DNA of 64,000 bases. It comes from Bog-756 sp963769905 (lineage in GTDB: Bacteria; Actinomycetota; Acidimicrobiia; Acidimicrobiales; RAAP-2). Positions 20,899-29,041 of this stretch are shown here, piece by piece (position 1 is the first letter of the stretch; every line of letters starts with the position of its first letter). The stretch covers positions 620,001-684,000 of the forward strand of contig CAVYNG010000001.1 in NCBI GenBank assembly GCA_963769905.1. The letters run 5' to 3'. Position numbers and translations under genes: made by a program. Under the pieces are notes generated by a model that was not told the origin of the DNA, searched no databases, and saw only the letters and a list, made by a program, of their open reading frames with translations.

Positions 20899-22997
20899 AC
20901 GGGTTCGGCGGCGCTCGGGTCGCCGCCCTCGCTCGCGTTGGAGCCCGTCCCAGCGGCCACCGGCTCGGCGAAGGACTCCTCGAGCAGCTGGGAGACGTCG
21001 AGGACCCGCACCTCTTCTTCCTTCGCGTTGGCACGCACCGCGTCGTCCAGCATGATCATGCAGTAGGGGCACGCGGTCGACACCACGTCGGCACCGGTCG
21101 CGAGCGCCTCGTCGGTGCGCTCCATGTTGACCCGCTTGCCGATGTTCTCTTCGAGCCACATGCGCGCGCCTCCGGCGCCGCAACAGAAGCCCTTCTCGCG
21201 GCAGCGACGCATCTCGACCTGGGTAGCACCGGGGATGGCGTCGATCACCGACCGCGGCTCGTCGAAGACCCGGTTGTGCCGTCCGAGGTAGCAGGGATCG
21301 TGGTAGGTCACCGTCCCTCGGTAGCCGCTCCCCGGTGTGATCTTCCCAGCCGAGACCAGATGGTCGAGCAGCTGGCTGTGGTGGATGACCTCGAAGTTGC
21401 CGCCGAGCGCGGGGTACTCGTTCGAGAGGGTGTTGAAACAGTGCGGGCAACTGGCGATGACCTTTTTCGCGCCCACCCCTTCGAGGATCTCGATATTGGA
21501 GCGGGCCTGCTCCTGGTAGAGGTACTCATTGCCGAGGCGCCGAGCCGGGTCACCGGTGCAGCTCTCCTTCGGCCCGAGGATGGCGAAGCTCACCCCGGCC
21601 CGGTGCAGCATGCGGGCGGTCGCCTGCGCCCCTTTGCGAGCCCGTTCGTCGAGCGCGCCCGCGCACCCCACCCAGTAGAGGTACTCGATGTCGTCGGGGA
21701 TGGTCCCGGAGATGACCGGGACCTCGAAGTCGAGCGCGTCGGTCCAGTCGGTGCGCTTGGAGGAACCGAGACCCCAGGGGTCGCCCTGGTTCTCGATGTT
21801 GCGCAGCATGGTGCTCGCCTCGGTAGGGAAGCGCGACTCGATCAGGACCTCGTAGCGGCGCATGTCGACGATGGTGTCCACGTGCTCGATGTCGACCGGG
21901 CACTGCTCGACGCAGGCACCGCACGTCGTGCATGACCACAGGACGTCGGGCTCGATCACGGTCGGGACCAGGGTGTCGATCTCGACCCCGGCCGCCCGGT
22001 TGTTCGCCATCACCCTGTCCGCCGAGGCGAAGAGGTTGTCGCGGAGGTCCATGATGAGCAGCTTCGGCGAGAGGGGCTTGCCGGTGTTCCACGCCGGGCA
22101 CTGCGACTGGCAGCGACCGCATTCGGTACACGTGGCGAGGTCGAGCAGCTGCTTCCACGAGAAGTCCTCGATCCGGCCGGCGCCGACCACCACCTCGTCT
22201 TCCTCACCGACCTCCTCCATCGACAGGTCCGGAGTCGAGGCGAGCGCGCCGAGCGCCCGCGGGCGACGCGAGGTCGCGACGTTGATCGGTGCCAGGAAGA
22301 TATGGAGGTGCTTCGAGTAGGAGACGAAGACGAGGAACCCGGTGATGATCGCGATGTTGGCGAGGAGGGCGACGGTCTCGATGACGCTGTTGACACCGGT
22401 TCCGAGGGGCTTCAGCACGTTGGCGAGGCCGTGGGAGGCGAAAGCCCACCAGCCGTACGGGAAGTTACCGGTGTTGACCTGGGCGGCCCGGTAGACGAGC
22501 AAGGTCGCCATCACCCCGAAGATGAAGAGGAGCACCATCCAGGCGGCACCCGTGTGGGAGCCGAAGAAGCGCGAGCGACGCTTCTCCCGCTTCGGCGATT
22601 GGACGATCCGGATGGTGGCGAACACCAGCAGCGCCACAATCACCGCACACGCGAAGAAGTCCTCGATGAATCCGACGACCGCGGTGTGCCCGATCAGGGG
22701 GATGTGGAAATCGCGCTGGAACAGGCAGCCGTACGCCTCGAGGATGGTGAGCAGCAGGATGGTGAAACCCCAGAAGGTGAAGAAGTGCGCGATGCCCGGG
22801 ACGGTCCACTGGAGGAGCTTGCGCTGCCCTCCGACCTCGACCAGCTCGGCCTCGACCCGCTTCGGCACGTTCTTCGTCCGGCTCGGCACGGCTGGCTCGC
22901 CGGCCGAGATGAGCCGGAAGAGCCAGTAGAAGCGGCGTCCCGCGATGGCGAACATCACCACGGTGATGCCGAGGCCGATGGCGAGTCTGACGGGCAC
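20889..22997 (-). CDS. Membrane Fe-S oxidoreductase (HdrD/Rv0338c type)
   Basis: 702 residues. N-terminal half: five or six membrane helices resembling the NarI/HdrE cytochrome b domain. Then two 4Fe-4S sites, CTECGRCQSQCP (near 290) and CTTCGACVEQCP (near 355). Then two CCG cysteine-rich domains (GCAGALDE; SCPHCF; HDPCYLGRHN; KGFCCGAGGARMW; ACPYCMIM). This is the domain order of the essential mycobacterial Rv0338c. It probably moves electrons between a membrane quinone and a soluble carrier; the partner is unknown. Start GTG 22997 after GAGGAGG. Confidence 0.92.
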   Translation of the reverse strand: MPVRLAIGLGITVVMFAIAGRRFYWLFRLISAGEPAVPSRTKNVPKRVEAELVEVGGQRKLLQWTVPGIAHFFTFWGFTILLLTILEAYGCLFQRDFHIPLIGHTAVVGFIEDFFACAVIVALLVFATIRIVQSPKREKRRSRFFGSHTGAAWMVLLFIFGVMATLLVYRAAQVNTGNFPYGWWAFASHGLANVLKPLGTGVNSVIETVALLANIAIITGFLVFVSYSKHLHIFLAPINVATSRRPRALGALASTPDLSMEEVGEEDEVVVGAGRIEDFSWKQLLDLATCTECGRCQSQCPAWNTGKPLSPKLLIMDLRDNLFASADRVMANNRAAGVEIDTLVPTVIEPDVLWSCTTCGACVEQCPVDIEHVDTIVDMRRYEVLIESRFPTEASTMLRNIENQGDPWGLGSSKRTDWTDALDFEVPVISGTIPDDIEYLYWVGCAGALDERARKGAQATARMLHRAGVSFAILGPKESCTGDPARRLGNEYLYQEQARSNIEILEGVGAKKVIASCPHCFNTLSNEYPALGGNFEVIHHSQLLDHLVSAGKITPGSGYRGTVTYHDPCYLGRHNRVFDEPRSVIDAIPGATQVEMRRCREKGFCCGAGGARMWLEENIGKRVNMERTDEALATGADVVSTACPYCMIMLDDAVRANAKEEEVRVLDVSQLLEESFAEPVAAGTGSNASEGGDPSAAEPVQS

Positions 22998-23061
22998 TAC
23001 GTTCCTCCTCGGTGGCTGTGGCCGGCCGGTTGGCCGCGCTCCCCGGTGTCGACAGCCCGCG

Positions 23062-23625
23062 TCACGGGCGGAAGTTGTCCGCGTACCGGCTCGGGGTCGG
23101 TCCCCACTGCCCCTGGTATTTCGACTTCAGACCGGCCGAGCCGTACGGCTGGTCGGCGGGGGTCGTCATCTCGAGGAAGCTGATCTGTCCGATCTTCATG
23201 CCAGGGTAGACCGTGATCGGGAGGTTGGCGACGTTCGACAGTTCGAGGGTGAGGTGACCCTCCCATCCCGCATCGACGAAGCCGGCGGTCGAATGGATGA
23301 GGAGGCCGAGCCGCCCGAGCGAAGACTTCCCCTCGAGCCGGGCGACGAGGTCGACCGGCAGCGTGACCTTCTCCTGGGTGGACCCGAGCACGAACTCACC
23401 GGGATGGAGTATGAGGGCCTCTTTGCCGATGTCGACCAGCTCGGTGAGGTCCTCTTGGTCCTCACGGACGTCGATCACCCGACTGGTGTGATTCCGGAAG
23501 AGCCGGAAGTACTGATCGACGTGCAGGTCGACCGAGGAAGGTTGGATGCAATCCTCCCCGAGGGGATCGATCCCGATCTTGCCCGAGGCGATCGCTTCGC
23601 GGATCGAACGATCTGAGAGAACCAT
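23062..23625 (-). CDS. dcd: dCTP deaminase (possibly bifunctional dCTP deaminase/dUTPase)
   Basis: Supplies dUMP for thymidylate synthesis. 187 residues with DCIQPSSVDLHVD, GEFVLGSTQE, the nucleotide loop LEGKSSLGRLGL, and the catalytic HSTAGFVDAGWEGHLTLELSN with its glutamate. Mycobacterial Dcd, which is close in sequence, also hydrolyses dUTP; the same is likely here but not shown. TATCGT stands ten bases before ATG 23625, a nearly leaderless start. The gene is divergent from tRNA-Gly. Confidence 0.95.
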   Translation of the reverse strand: MVLSDRSIREAIASGKIGIDPLGEDCIQPSSVDLHVDQYFRLFRNHTSRVIDVREDQEDLTELVDIGKEALILHPGEFVLGSTQEKVTLPVDLVARLEGKSSLGRLGLLIHSTAGFVDAGWEGHLTLELSNVANLPITVYPGMKIGQISFLEMTTPADQPYGSAGLKSKYQGQWGPTPSRYADNFRP

Positions 23626-23656
23626 GACCGGACAGACGATAGTGTGACCTTCGGTC

Positions 23657-23727
23657 GCGGGCGTAGTTCAGAGGCAGAACACAAGCTTCCCAAGCTTGGA
23701 ACGCGGGTTCGATTCCCGTCGCCCGCT
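23657..23727 (+). tRNA. tRNA-Gly (anticodon CCC)
   Basis: Cloverleaf folds fully. Acceptor GCGGGCG pairs with CGCCCGC (23720-23726). The D arm GTTC/GAAC, the anticodon arm CAAGC-TTCCCAA-GCTTG (anticodon CCC) and the T arm GCGGG-TTCGATT-CCCGT all pair. Discriminator T, no encoded CCA. It reads GGG codons. Confidence 0.95.
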
Positions 23728-23953
23728 CTCGGCCAACATCGCAGGTCAAAGTGTCGGTGTGGCGAAGCTCGAAGGCCCGCCGTCACCAAATGGCCGTCGT
23801 GCCACAAGAGGTGCCGAACAGGGTGGCGCGTTCTCAGCTACCCAGGCTGAGAACGGCGTCCTGCGCAACTCCAGACAAGCGGCACCCAGCCACCCTCTCA
23901 CAGCCCATCGCCGCCAACGATGGTGTCGACCAAATAGCGGACAAGATGAACGG

Positions 23954-24790
23954 ATGGGACCAGCCGAGAAGTTGAGGGGTGGCCGCAAAGACACCGCCTC
24001 CGTTGATGGAGTCCACCGGTTCTCCGGTCGGGTGGCCATCGTCACGGGTTCGACCGCTGATCCAAGCATTGGCCGATCGTGCGCCCTTCGCCTCGCGCGG
24101 GAGGGCTCATCGGTGATCATCAATGGGCGCGATAAGGACCGGGTCGCGTCGGCGGAGGCTGCTTTCCGCTCAGAGGGACTCGATGTCGTCGGGGTCGTCG
24201 GATCCATGGACACCGAATCAGCCGTGACAGTACTCACGGACCGGGCGATCGAGACGTTCGGTCGGATCGACCTGATCGTCAGCACACTGGGCGGTGCTCC
24301 CTTCCCGTTCGCTTTTGACGTCATCAGCGAGACGCAGTTTCTCGAGACCTACCGACTCAACACCTGGCCGACCATTGCACTGATCCGTGCCGCATTAGCT
24401 CGAGGCCTCGGTGACAACGCCGGTTCGATCGTGACCATTTCAAGCGGCTCGCCCCACAAGACCACGTCGGCCATGGTGGCCTATGCGTCGGCGAAATCGG
24501 CGCTAAACGCAATGACGCGCACCATTGCAGCCGATTTGGCCAGTCAGCGAGTTCGGGTCAACGCTGTGAGTCCTGGACTGGTGCGAACCACGGCGACTCG
24601 TCCCATTTGGGATGCAGACGCGGGTGCGGCAGCAGGCTCGGCTCTCCCTCTCGGTCGTCTGACCGAAGCCGACGACATCGCCGCTGCCGTGTGCTTCCTT
24701 CTCTCCGACGAGGCACGGCAAATCACCGGAATCACCCTGGACGTCGACGGTGGGAACCATCTTGGGCGGGGTTGGACACCGATCCGGTAG
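23954..24790 (+). CDS. Short-chain dehydrogenase/reductase
   Basis: 278 residues. The NAD(P) loop is VTGSTADPSIGRSCA with a slightly long insert. The active site is the serine of ISSGSP and YASAK (YxxxK), with the C-terminal ITLDVDGGN typical of the family. The start is taken as ATG 23954; no strong ribosome site is visible. It ends one base before the end of the convergent LLM gene. Its G+C content is lower than its neighbours and it lies next to a tRNA gene, consistent with transfer. Substrate unknown. Confidence 0.85.
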   Translation: MGPAEKLRGGRKDTASVDGVHRFSGRVAIVTGSTADPSIGRSCALRLAREGSSVIINGRDKDRVASAEAAFRSEGLDVVGVVGSMDTESAVTVLTDRAIETFGRIDLIVSTLGGAPFPFAFDVISETQFLETYRLNTWPTIALIRAALARGLGDNAGSIVTISSGSPHKTTSAMVAYASAKSALNAMTRTIAADLASQRVRVNAVSPGLVRTTATRPIWDADAGAAAGSALPLGRLTEADDIAAAVCFLLSDEARQITGITLDVDGGNHLGRGWTPIR

Positions 24791-25759
24791 CTAAGGGTCT
24801 CTCGGTTCCGGCGAGGGCCACATCCTCTTCAGAGAACCAACGACGGTGGACCCGATCTTCGCGATCTGTTCCCGCACCTGCGCAGGCGACATACCTGGGA
24901 GCTGTACCCGAAGGTTCAGTGCGTCGGCGCCGACCAGCCTTGCGGCTGCGGCGAGCCGCTCTGCTAGCTCGTCCGGCTCATCGCACACGATGGTCTGGTC
25001 CTCCCCGAACGACTTGGCCCCCGCCGCGTAGCTCTCATAGACGGCCCGCTGGCTTTCAACCAGTCCGGAGGGCACACTGCCCAGCCACACCCGACGGATC
25101 AGAACTTTGGAACCCGTGCCCCCGGACTCTTCGAATGCCCGAGTCAGACGGGCGAGTCTCTCAGGCGAAGACATTCCTTCCATCAGCAGACCCGCTCCGC
25201 ACCTGGCCGCTCGGACGGCGGCGACGATGGACACGGCTGCGCTGAGAACGGGAATCGGGGCTTGGCGACAAGCCCGCAACGCCGGGTCCCCTTCGAGTTC
25301 GCCCAAATCCTCACCCCCGAGCATCGCGACGAGCCGAGGGAGCTCCGACTTGAAGCGGGCGATGGAATCCGCCTGGTTTACGCCAGCCGCTTCGAAGTCG
25401 AGAGGCAGGGCGCCGGCGGCGACTCCCAGTCCGACTCGAGCGGGATAGCGAGCCTGGAGCCACGCGACCTCCTCGGCGACGAGCGCGACGGACCTCAGTG
25501 GAAGCAGCAGCGGCGCCGCGGCGGCCCAGCCGGTCTCGTGGTCCGCCAAGACGAAGGAGACCATCTGCAGCGGCTGTGCCATGTATCCGGCGAAACCACC
25601 GTGGTGCTCGCTCGTCATGACTCCGTCGAAACCGTGACGAAGGGCCAGGCCAGCCTGCGCGCAGAGCTCGCCGACGATCGCGTCGGCGGGAAGTTCGTTG
25701 TGCGGGTACAGCCGAATGGAGACCGATCCAGAATCGAATGGAGCCGAGGGTGTGGCCAT
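24791..25759 (-). CDS. Luciferase-like (LLM, F420-type) oxidoreductase
   Basis: 322 residues from ATG 25759 with the bacterial-luciferase TIM barrel: GVMTSEHHGGFAGYMAQPLQM, then RSVALVAEEVAWLQARYPARVGLGVAAG, which is diagnostic of the F420- or FMN-dependent LLM class. The final part DALNLRVQLPGMSPAQVREQI is the usual C-terminal helix pair. In actinobacteria most members use F420. The open frame extends upstream but that part is not protein-like. It is convergent with the SDR. Confidence 0.85.
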   Translation of the reverse strand: MATPSAPFDSGSVSIRLYPHNELPADAIVGELCAQAGLALRHGFDGVMTSEHHGGFAGYMAQPLQMVSFVLADHETGWAAAAPLLLPLRSVALVAEEVAWLQARYPARVGLGVAAGALPLDFEAAGVNQADSIARFKSELPRLVAMLGGEDLGELEGDPALRACRQAPIPVLSAAVSIVAAVRAARCGAGLLMEGMSSPERLARLTRAFEESGGTGSKVLIRRVWLGSVPSGLVESQRAVYESYAAGAKSFGEDQTIVCDEPDELAERLAAAARLVGADALNLRVQLPGMSPAQVREQIAKIGSTVVGSLKRMWPSPEPRDP

Positions 25760-25933
25760 GTGGCCATCATTGTGTAAGAGGCAGACCTCGACGAACCGGA
25801 GTGGAACTTGTTTTCGGTGGCGGTCTACTTCTTTGCAGCATGCGTGACCGAGCGCGATGGCCACAGCAACGCCAGCAACGCCAGGCCGCGTCCTCCCGAA
25901 ACAGCCGAGCATCCCGGAGGCGGTGCGGATCGC

Positions 25934-25939
25934 TACTAT
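25934..25939 (+). promoter_or_regulatory. Likely -10 box for the RCC1 lipoprotein gene
   Basis: TACTAT in the 246-bp gap between the divergent LLM and RCC1 genes, 66 bases before the chosen ATG. The only good -10 in the gap. Confidence 0.4.
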
Positions 25940-26005
25940 TCGCGGGCGTCCCGGATGGAGGAGGCCGTCGTTGCGTGCGTTGAACTCCACTCGACATCGC
26001 TCCGG

Positions 26006-27211
26006 ATGAAGAGCGGGCGAGTTCTAGGAGCATTGCTTCTCACGGGGTCGGTGGTCCTTGCTGCGTGCAGTGGGAGCACGAGCAGCACGAGCACCACCTC
26101 GAGCAGTGCCACATCGACCGCCCCCACCTCTGCGACCCCCGTCTACCGGTGGGGCGTCGTCGGTACAGCAGGCAAGGTGGCTCAGCTCGAGCTCGACAAG
26201 CCCTCCGCCGTCGCCGGCATCAGCGGCGACATCGTCCAGATCGCGACGTCGAACTCCGACGGCTATGCACTCACCTCGAGCGGCGAGGTCTTCGCCTGGG
26301 GTGTCGACAACTACGGCGAGCTGGGTGACGGGACCACGTCGGCATACGAGACAACGGCGGTGATGGTCCAGTTCCCACCGACGGCCAAGATCGTCTCGCT
26401 CGCCAATCCGATGCCCTTCGACGGCGCCCTGGCGATCGACTCGAGTGGGAACGTATGGGGTTGGGGGCTCAACGGCACCGGAGACCTTTGCCTCTCGGGC
26501 CAACGGGAGCTCCGTCCCACCCAGATCGCGCTCAGCCACGTCACACTCGCCGCCGGTGCACGCACCCACGCGCTCTTCGACGCGGGCGGGCGGCTGTATG
26601 CATGCGGAAGCGGTGACGCCGGCGAACTGGGCAACGGCTCGATGACCAGTAGCACGGCCCCCACCGCCGTGGTCGGCCTGCCGAGCGGCGCGGTCGTCAC
26701 TGCGCTCACCTCGTCGTGGGAAGGCTCGGGCGCGCTGCTGAGCACCGGTGACTACTACAACTGGGGCTACAACAACGCGGGTCAACTCGGCAACGGGACG
26801 ACGACCAACAGCGCCGTGCCGGTCCACGTGGCGCTGCCGGCGGCCGTGAAGCAGGTGTTCCAGGGCGGCAGCGGTGCGGGCAACGGTCAGACCGTCGCGG
26901 TCCTCGCCGACGGCTCCGTCTGGGCGTGGGGCAACAACGCCCGTGGCCAGTTGGGCAACGGGACCGTCAAGAGCTCCGATGTGCCGATCGCGGTCAAGGT
27001 GCCACAGGGGGCCACCTTCGCGAAGGTCAGTTCCGGCGGGTACGCCTCCTATGCGATCGACACCTCGGGCCGGCTCTGGGCGTGGGGTGGCAACCAGAAC
27101 GGGCAGCTCGGCACCGGCAGCAGCGCCAGGAGGGCGACCCATCCGGTCGAGGTCCCACTTCACGTCACCCAGGTGTCGTCGACCGCGAGCAACGTCGCCG
27201 GACTCGGCTAG
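26006..27211 (+). CDS. RCC1-repeat beta-propeller lipoprotein
   Basis: 401 residues. Signal peptide from MKSGRVLGALLLTG with lipobox LAAC (Cys near residue 19), then a Ser/Thr linker and seven RCC1-type blades. The blade motif is variations of VWAWGxNxxGQLGNGT (EVFAWGVDNYGELGDGT; DYYNWGYNNAGQLGNGT; SVWAWGNNARGQLGNGT; RLWAWGGNQNGQLGTGS and others). Bacterial RCC1 proteins are generally secreted binding platforms; the ligand is unknown. The ATG at 26006 is chosen because it begins the signal peptide; ribosome site weak. Confidence 0.88.
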   Translation: MKSGRVLGALLLTGSVVLAACSGSTSSTSTTSSSATSTAPTSATPVYRWGVVGTAGKVAQLELDKPSAVAGISGDIVQIATSNSDGYALTSSGEVFAWGVDNYGELGDGTTSAYETTAVMVQFPPTAKIVSLANPMPFDGALAIDSSGNVWGWGLNGTGDLCLSGQRELRPTQIALSHVTLAAGARTHALFDAGGRLYACGSGDAGELGNGSMTSSTAPTAVVGLPSGAVVTALTSSWEGSGALLSTGDYYNWGYNNAGQLGNGTTTNSAVPVHVALPAAVKQVFQGGSGAGNGQTVAVLADGSVWAWGNNARGQLGNGTVKSSDVPIAVKVPQGATFAKVSSGGYASYAIDTSGRLWAWGGNQNGQLGTGSSARRATHPVEVPLHVTQVSSTASNVAGLG

Positions 27212-27342
27212 CCACGAGGATGGCCGGTCCCGCCGCTTTGTCGAACCTCGCCGGGTGAACCCCAGATCACTCCCCGTCACCCGCCCGGTGGAAGCAGGCG
27301 GCGACGGCTAGGGTGCGCCGACCGAGCGAAGGGATCCCAGCA

Positions 27343-27993
27343 ATGTCCGAACCCGTCCGACCCGACACCTCCGAGATGGCCGCCGTCCACAAGGTCTTCC
27401 GATCCTCGTTGGATTCCGCCCCGGAGTTCATCGCGAGCGCAAAGGCCGACGACGCCCGTCGCGCACTGATCGCCGACTACTACTCGAACGTGCTGTCCTT
27501 CCTCGAGGTCCACCACGACGGGGAAGAAGAGCTGCTCTTCCCACTCCTCGCCGAACGGGCGCCGCAACACCGCGATCGCTTCGACCTTGCTCTGAGCCAG
27601 CACCACGATGCGCTGGCAGCGCTGAAGACCTCCAACGGCGCGCTCGCCGCGTGGCAGGACAAAGGGGACCCCGAAGCGGCGAACCTCGAAGTCTCCCTGG
27701 GCGCGCTCGACGAGATCCTCTCGGCCCACCTCGACATGGAGGAGAGCGAGATCATGCCCCTCGCTGCCGACCACGTGACCGTCGAGGAGTGGGGCATGTT
27801 GCCGGCGCACGGGTTCGCCAATTTCAAGGGCGACAAGGTGTGGTTGATCCTCGGGCTCATCCGCGAGAACTTCAGCGACGAGCAGCGCGCGATCATGCTG
27901 GCCCACATGCCGCCGCCCGCGGTGCAGATGTGGGAGACGATGGGCGAAGCGTCGTTCAACCAGATGATCGGCGAGGTGCGCCAGACCGGGTAG
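27343..27993 (+). CDS. Hemerythrin-domain protein
   Basis: 216 residues with metal-binding histidine motifs HHDGEEELLFPLL (near 52), SQHHDALAAL (near 87) and HLDMEESEIMPLA (near 130) in a four-helix bundle. It would bind a di-iron site and may sense or store oxygen or handle nitric oxide. GAAGGGA precedes ATG 27343; a -10 TAGGGT lies at 27309-27314. The C-terminal 70 residues (MLPAHGFANFKGDKVWLIL) are typical of actinobacterial members. Confidence 0.88.
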   Translation: MSEPVRPDTSEMAAVHKVFRSSLDSAPEFIASAKADDARRALIADYYSNVLSFLEVHHDGEEELLFPLLAERAPQHRDRFDLALSQHHDALAALKTSNGALAAWQDKGDPEAANLEVSLGALDEILSAHLDMEESEIMPLAADHVTVEEWGMLPAHGFANFKGDKVWLILGLIRENFSDEQRAIMLAHMPPPAVQMWETMGEASFNQMIGEVRQTG

Positions 27994-28070
27994 CGCCGGG
28001 CTGTCAGCAGAGCCGGGCCATCGGGGCGGGAAGCCCGGGTGGCGAGTCCGGCGACCCCGGGATCACCCGC

Positions 28071-28991
28071 TCACGGCGCGCGGCCGTTCCCTCGGCCCTC
28101 CTCGCCCAACTGCTCGACGGTGATCACCTTCGTCGACCGGTTCGGGTAGGGGTCCGGATAGTCGACCACCCGGACCCGGCCGGTCGGGTGGTAGCGCCCG
28201 CTCTCGATCACGAAACGGGGGACGTAGGGATCGAGGCCCATGCTCCGGAAGATTCGCGCAGTGGGCTCCCAGATCGAGACCCGTTCGTGCCAGCGGAGCA
28301 GGTCGAGCTTGCGGAGGAGCGTCATCAGCGAGACGAGCGTTCCCGCCAGCACTCCCGCGACGATCGCGCCGAACACGGACCCCCCGGGCAGCACCGAGAT
28401 CAACCCGAGCAAGACGATGAGCAGGAGCATGAGCGAAACCCACTCGAGGGACGACAGCGACTGCCCGGTCGAGGACTCGATGAGCGACCGGTATTCGGTC
28501 ATCTCGATAGCCACCCGGGAGACCTCACGGTAGAGCAGCTCCTGCTGGCGGGTCTCCGGGTTCAGCGCGAAGACGCTCTCGGTCAGCGCGACGAACGATG
28601 GCATGGTGATGTGGTTGTCCACGAGCCGGTAGTCGATCTGATCGGTGAGATAACGGTCGATCCCGCCGCCGATCCGCCGGCACTCCTCGGGAGCGAAGAT
28701 CGCTGACATCTGGTGGAGCGACAAGAGGCAGGAGTTGCTCTTGGACACCAGGTCCTGGACGATCATCAACCGCTCGCGGGTCCGCACGATGGTGAACGCG
28801 AGGAGCACGCCGTAGAGAAAGGTCGCGACGCTGGCCAGGCCCACGTCGACCGCGAGATCACCTCGGGACGATCCGATGAGCCACGAGGCCAGCGCGACGA
28901 CGACGCCGACGATGACCGCCGGCTCGATCGAGTGCTCGCCGTTGAACACTGAACGCATCCACGCGACCACTCGCGGCCGAACGCCTCCCAT
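28071..28991 (-). CDS. Membrane protein with four helices, DUF4239/bestrophin-like
   Basis: 306 residues from ATG 28991, which is eight bases after TAGGGT. Two helices near the N-terminus (EPAVIVGVVVALASWLIG; VGLASVATFLYGVLLAFTIV), a cytoplasmic helical stretch of about 110 residues with three cysteines, two helices (WVSLMLLLIVLLGLISVL; FGAIVAGVLAGTLVSLMTLL) and a soluble C-terminus. The plan resembles DUF4239, weakly. The frame is open far upstream inside the repeat-protein gene on the same strand, but that part is only a shadow. Confidence 0.75.
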   Translation of the reverse strand: MGGVRPRVVAWMRSVFNGEHSIEPAVIVGVVVALASWLIGSSRGDLAVDVGLASVATFLYGVLLAFTIVRTRERLMIVQDLVSKSNSCLLSLHQMSAIFAPEECRRIGGGIDRYLTDQIDYRLVDNHITMPSFVALTESVFALNPETRQQELLYREVSRVAIEMTEYRSLIESSTGQSLSSLEWVSLMLLLIVLLGLISVLPGGSVFGAIVAGVLAGTLVSLMTLLRKLDLLRWHERVSIWEPTARIFRSMGLDPYVPRFVIESGRYHPTGRVRVVDYPDPYPNRSTKVITVEQLGEEGRGNGRAP

Positions 28992-29041
28992 GGAGCTGCA
29001 CCCTAAGACGAAATCGGGGGGCCTGTCCGGCGCGCTCCTCC

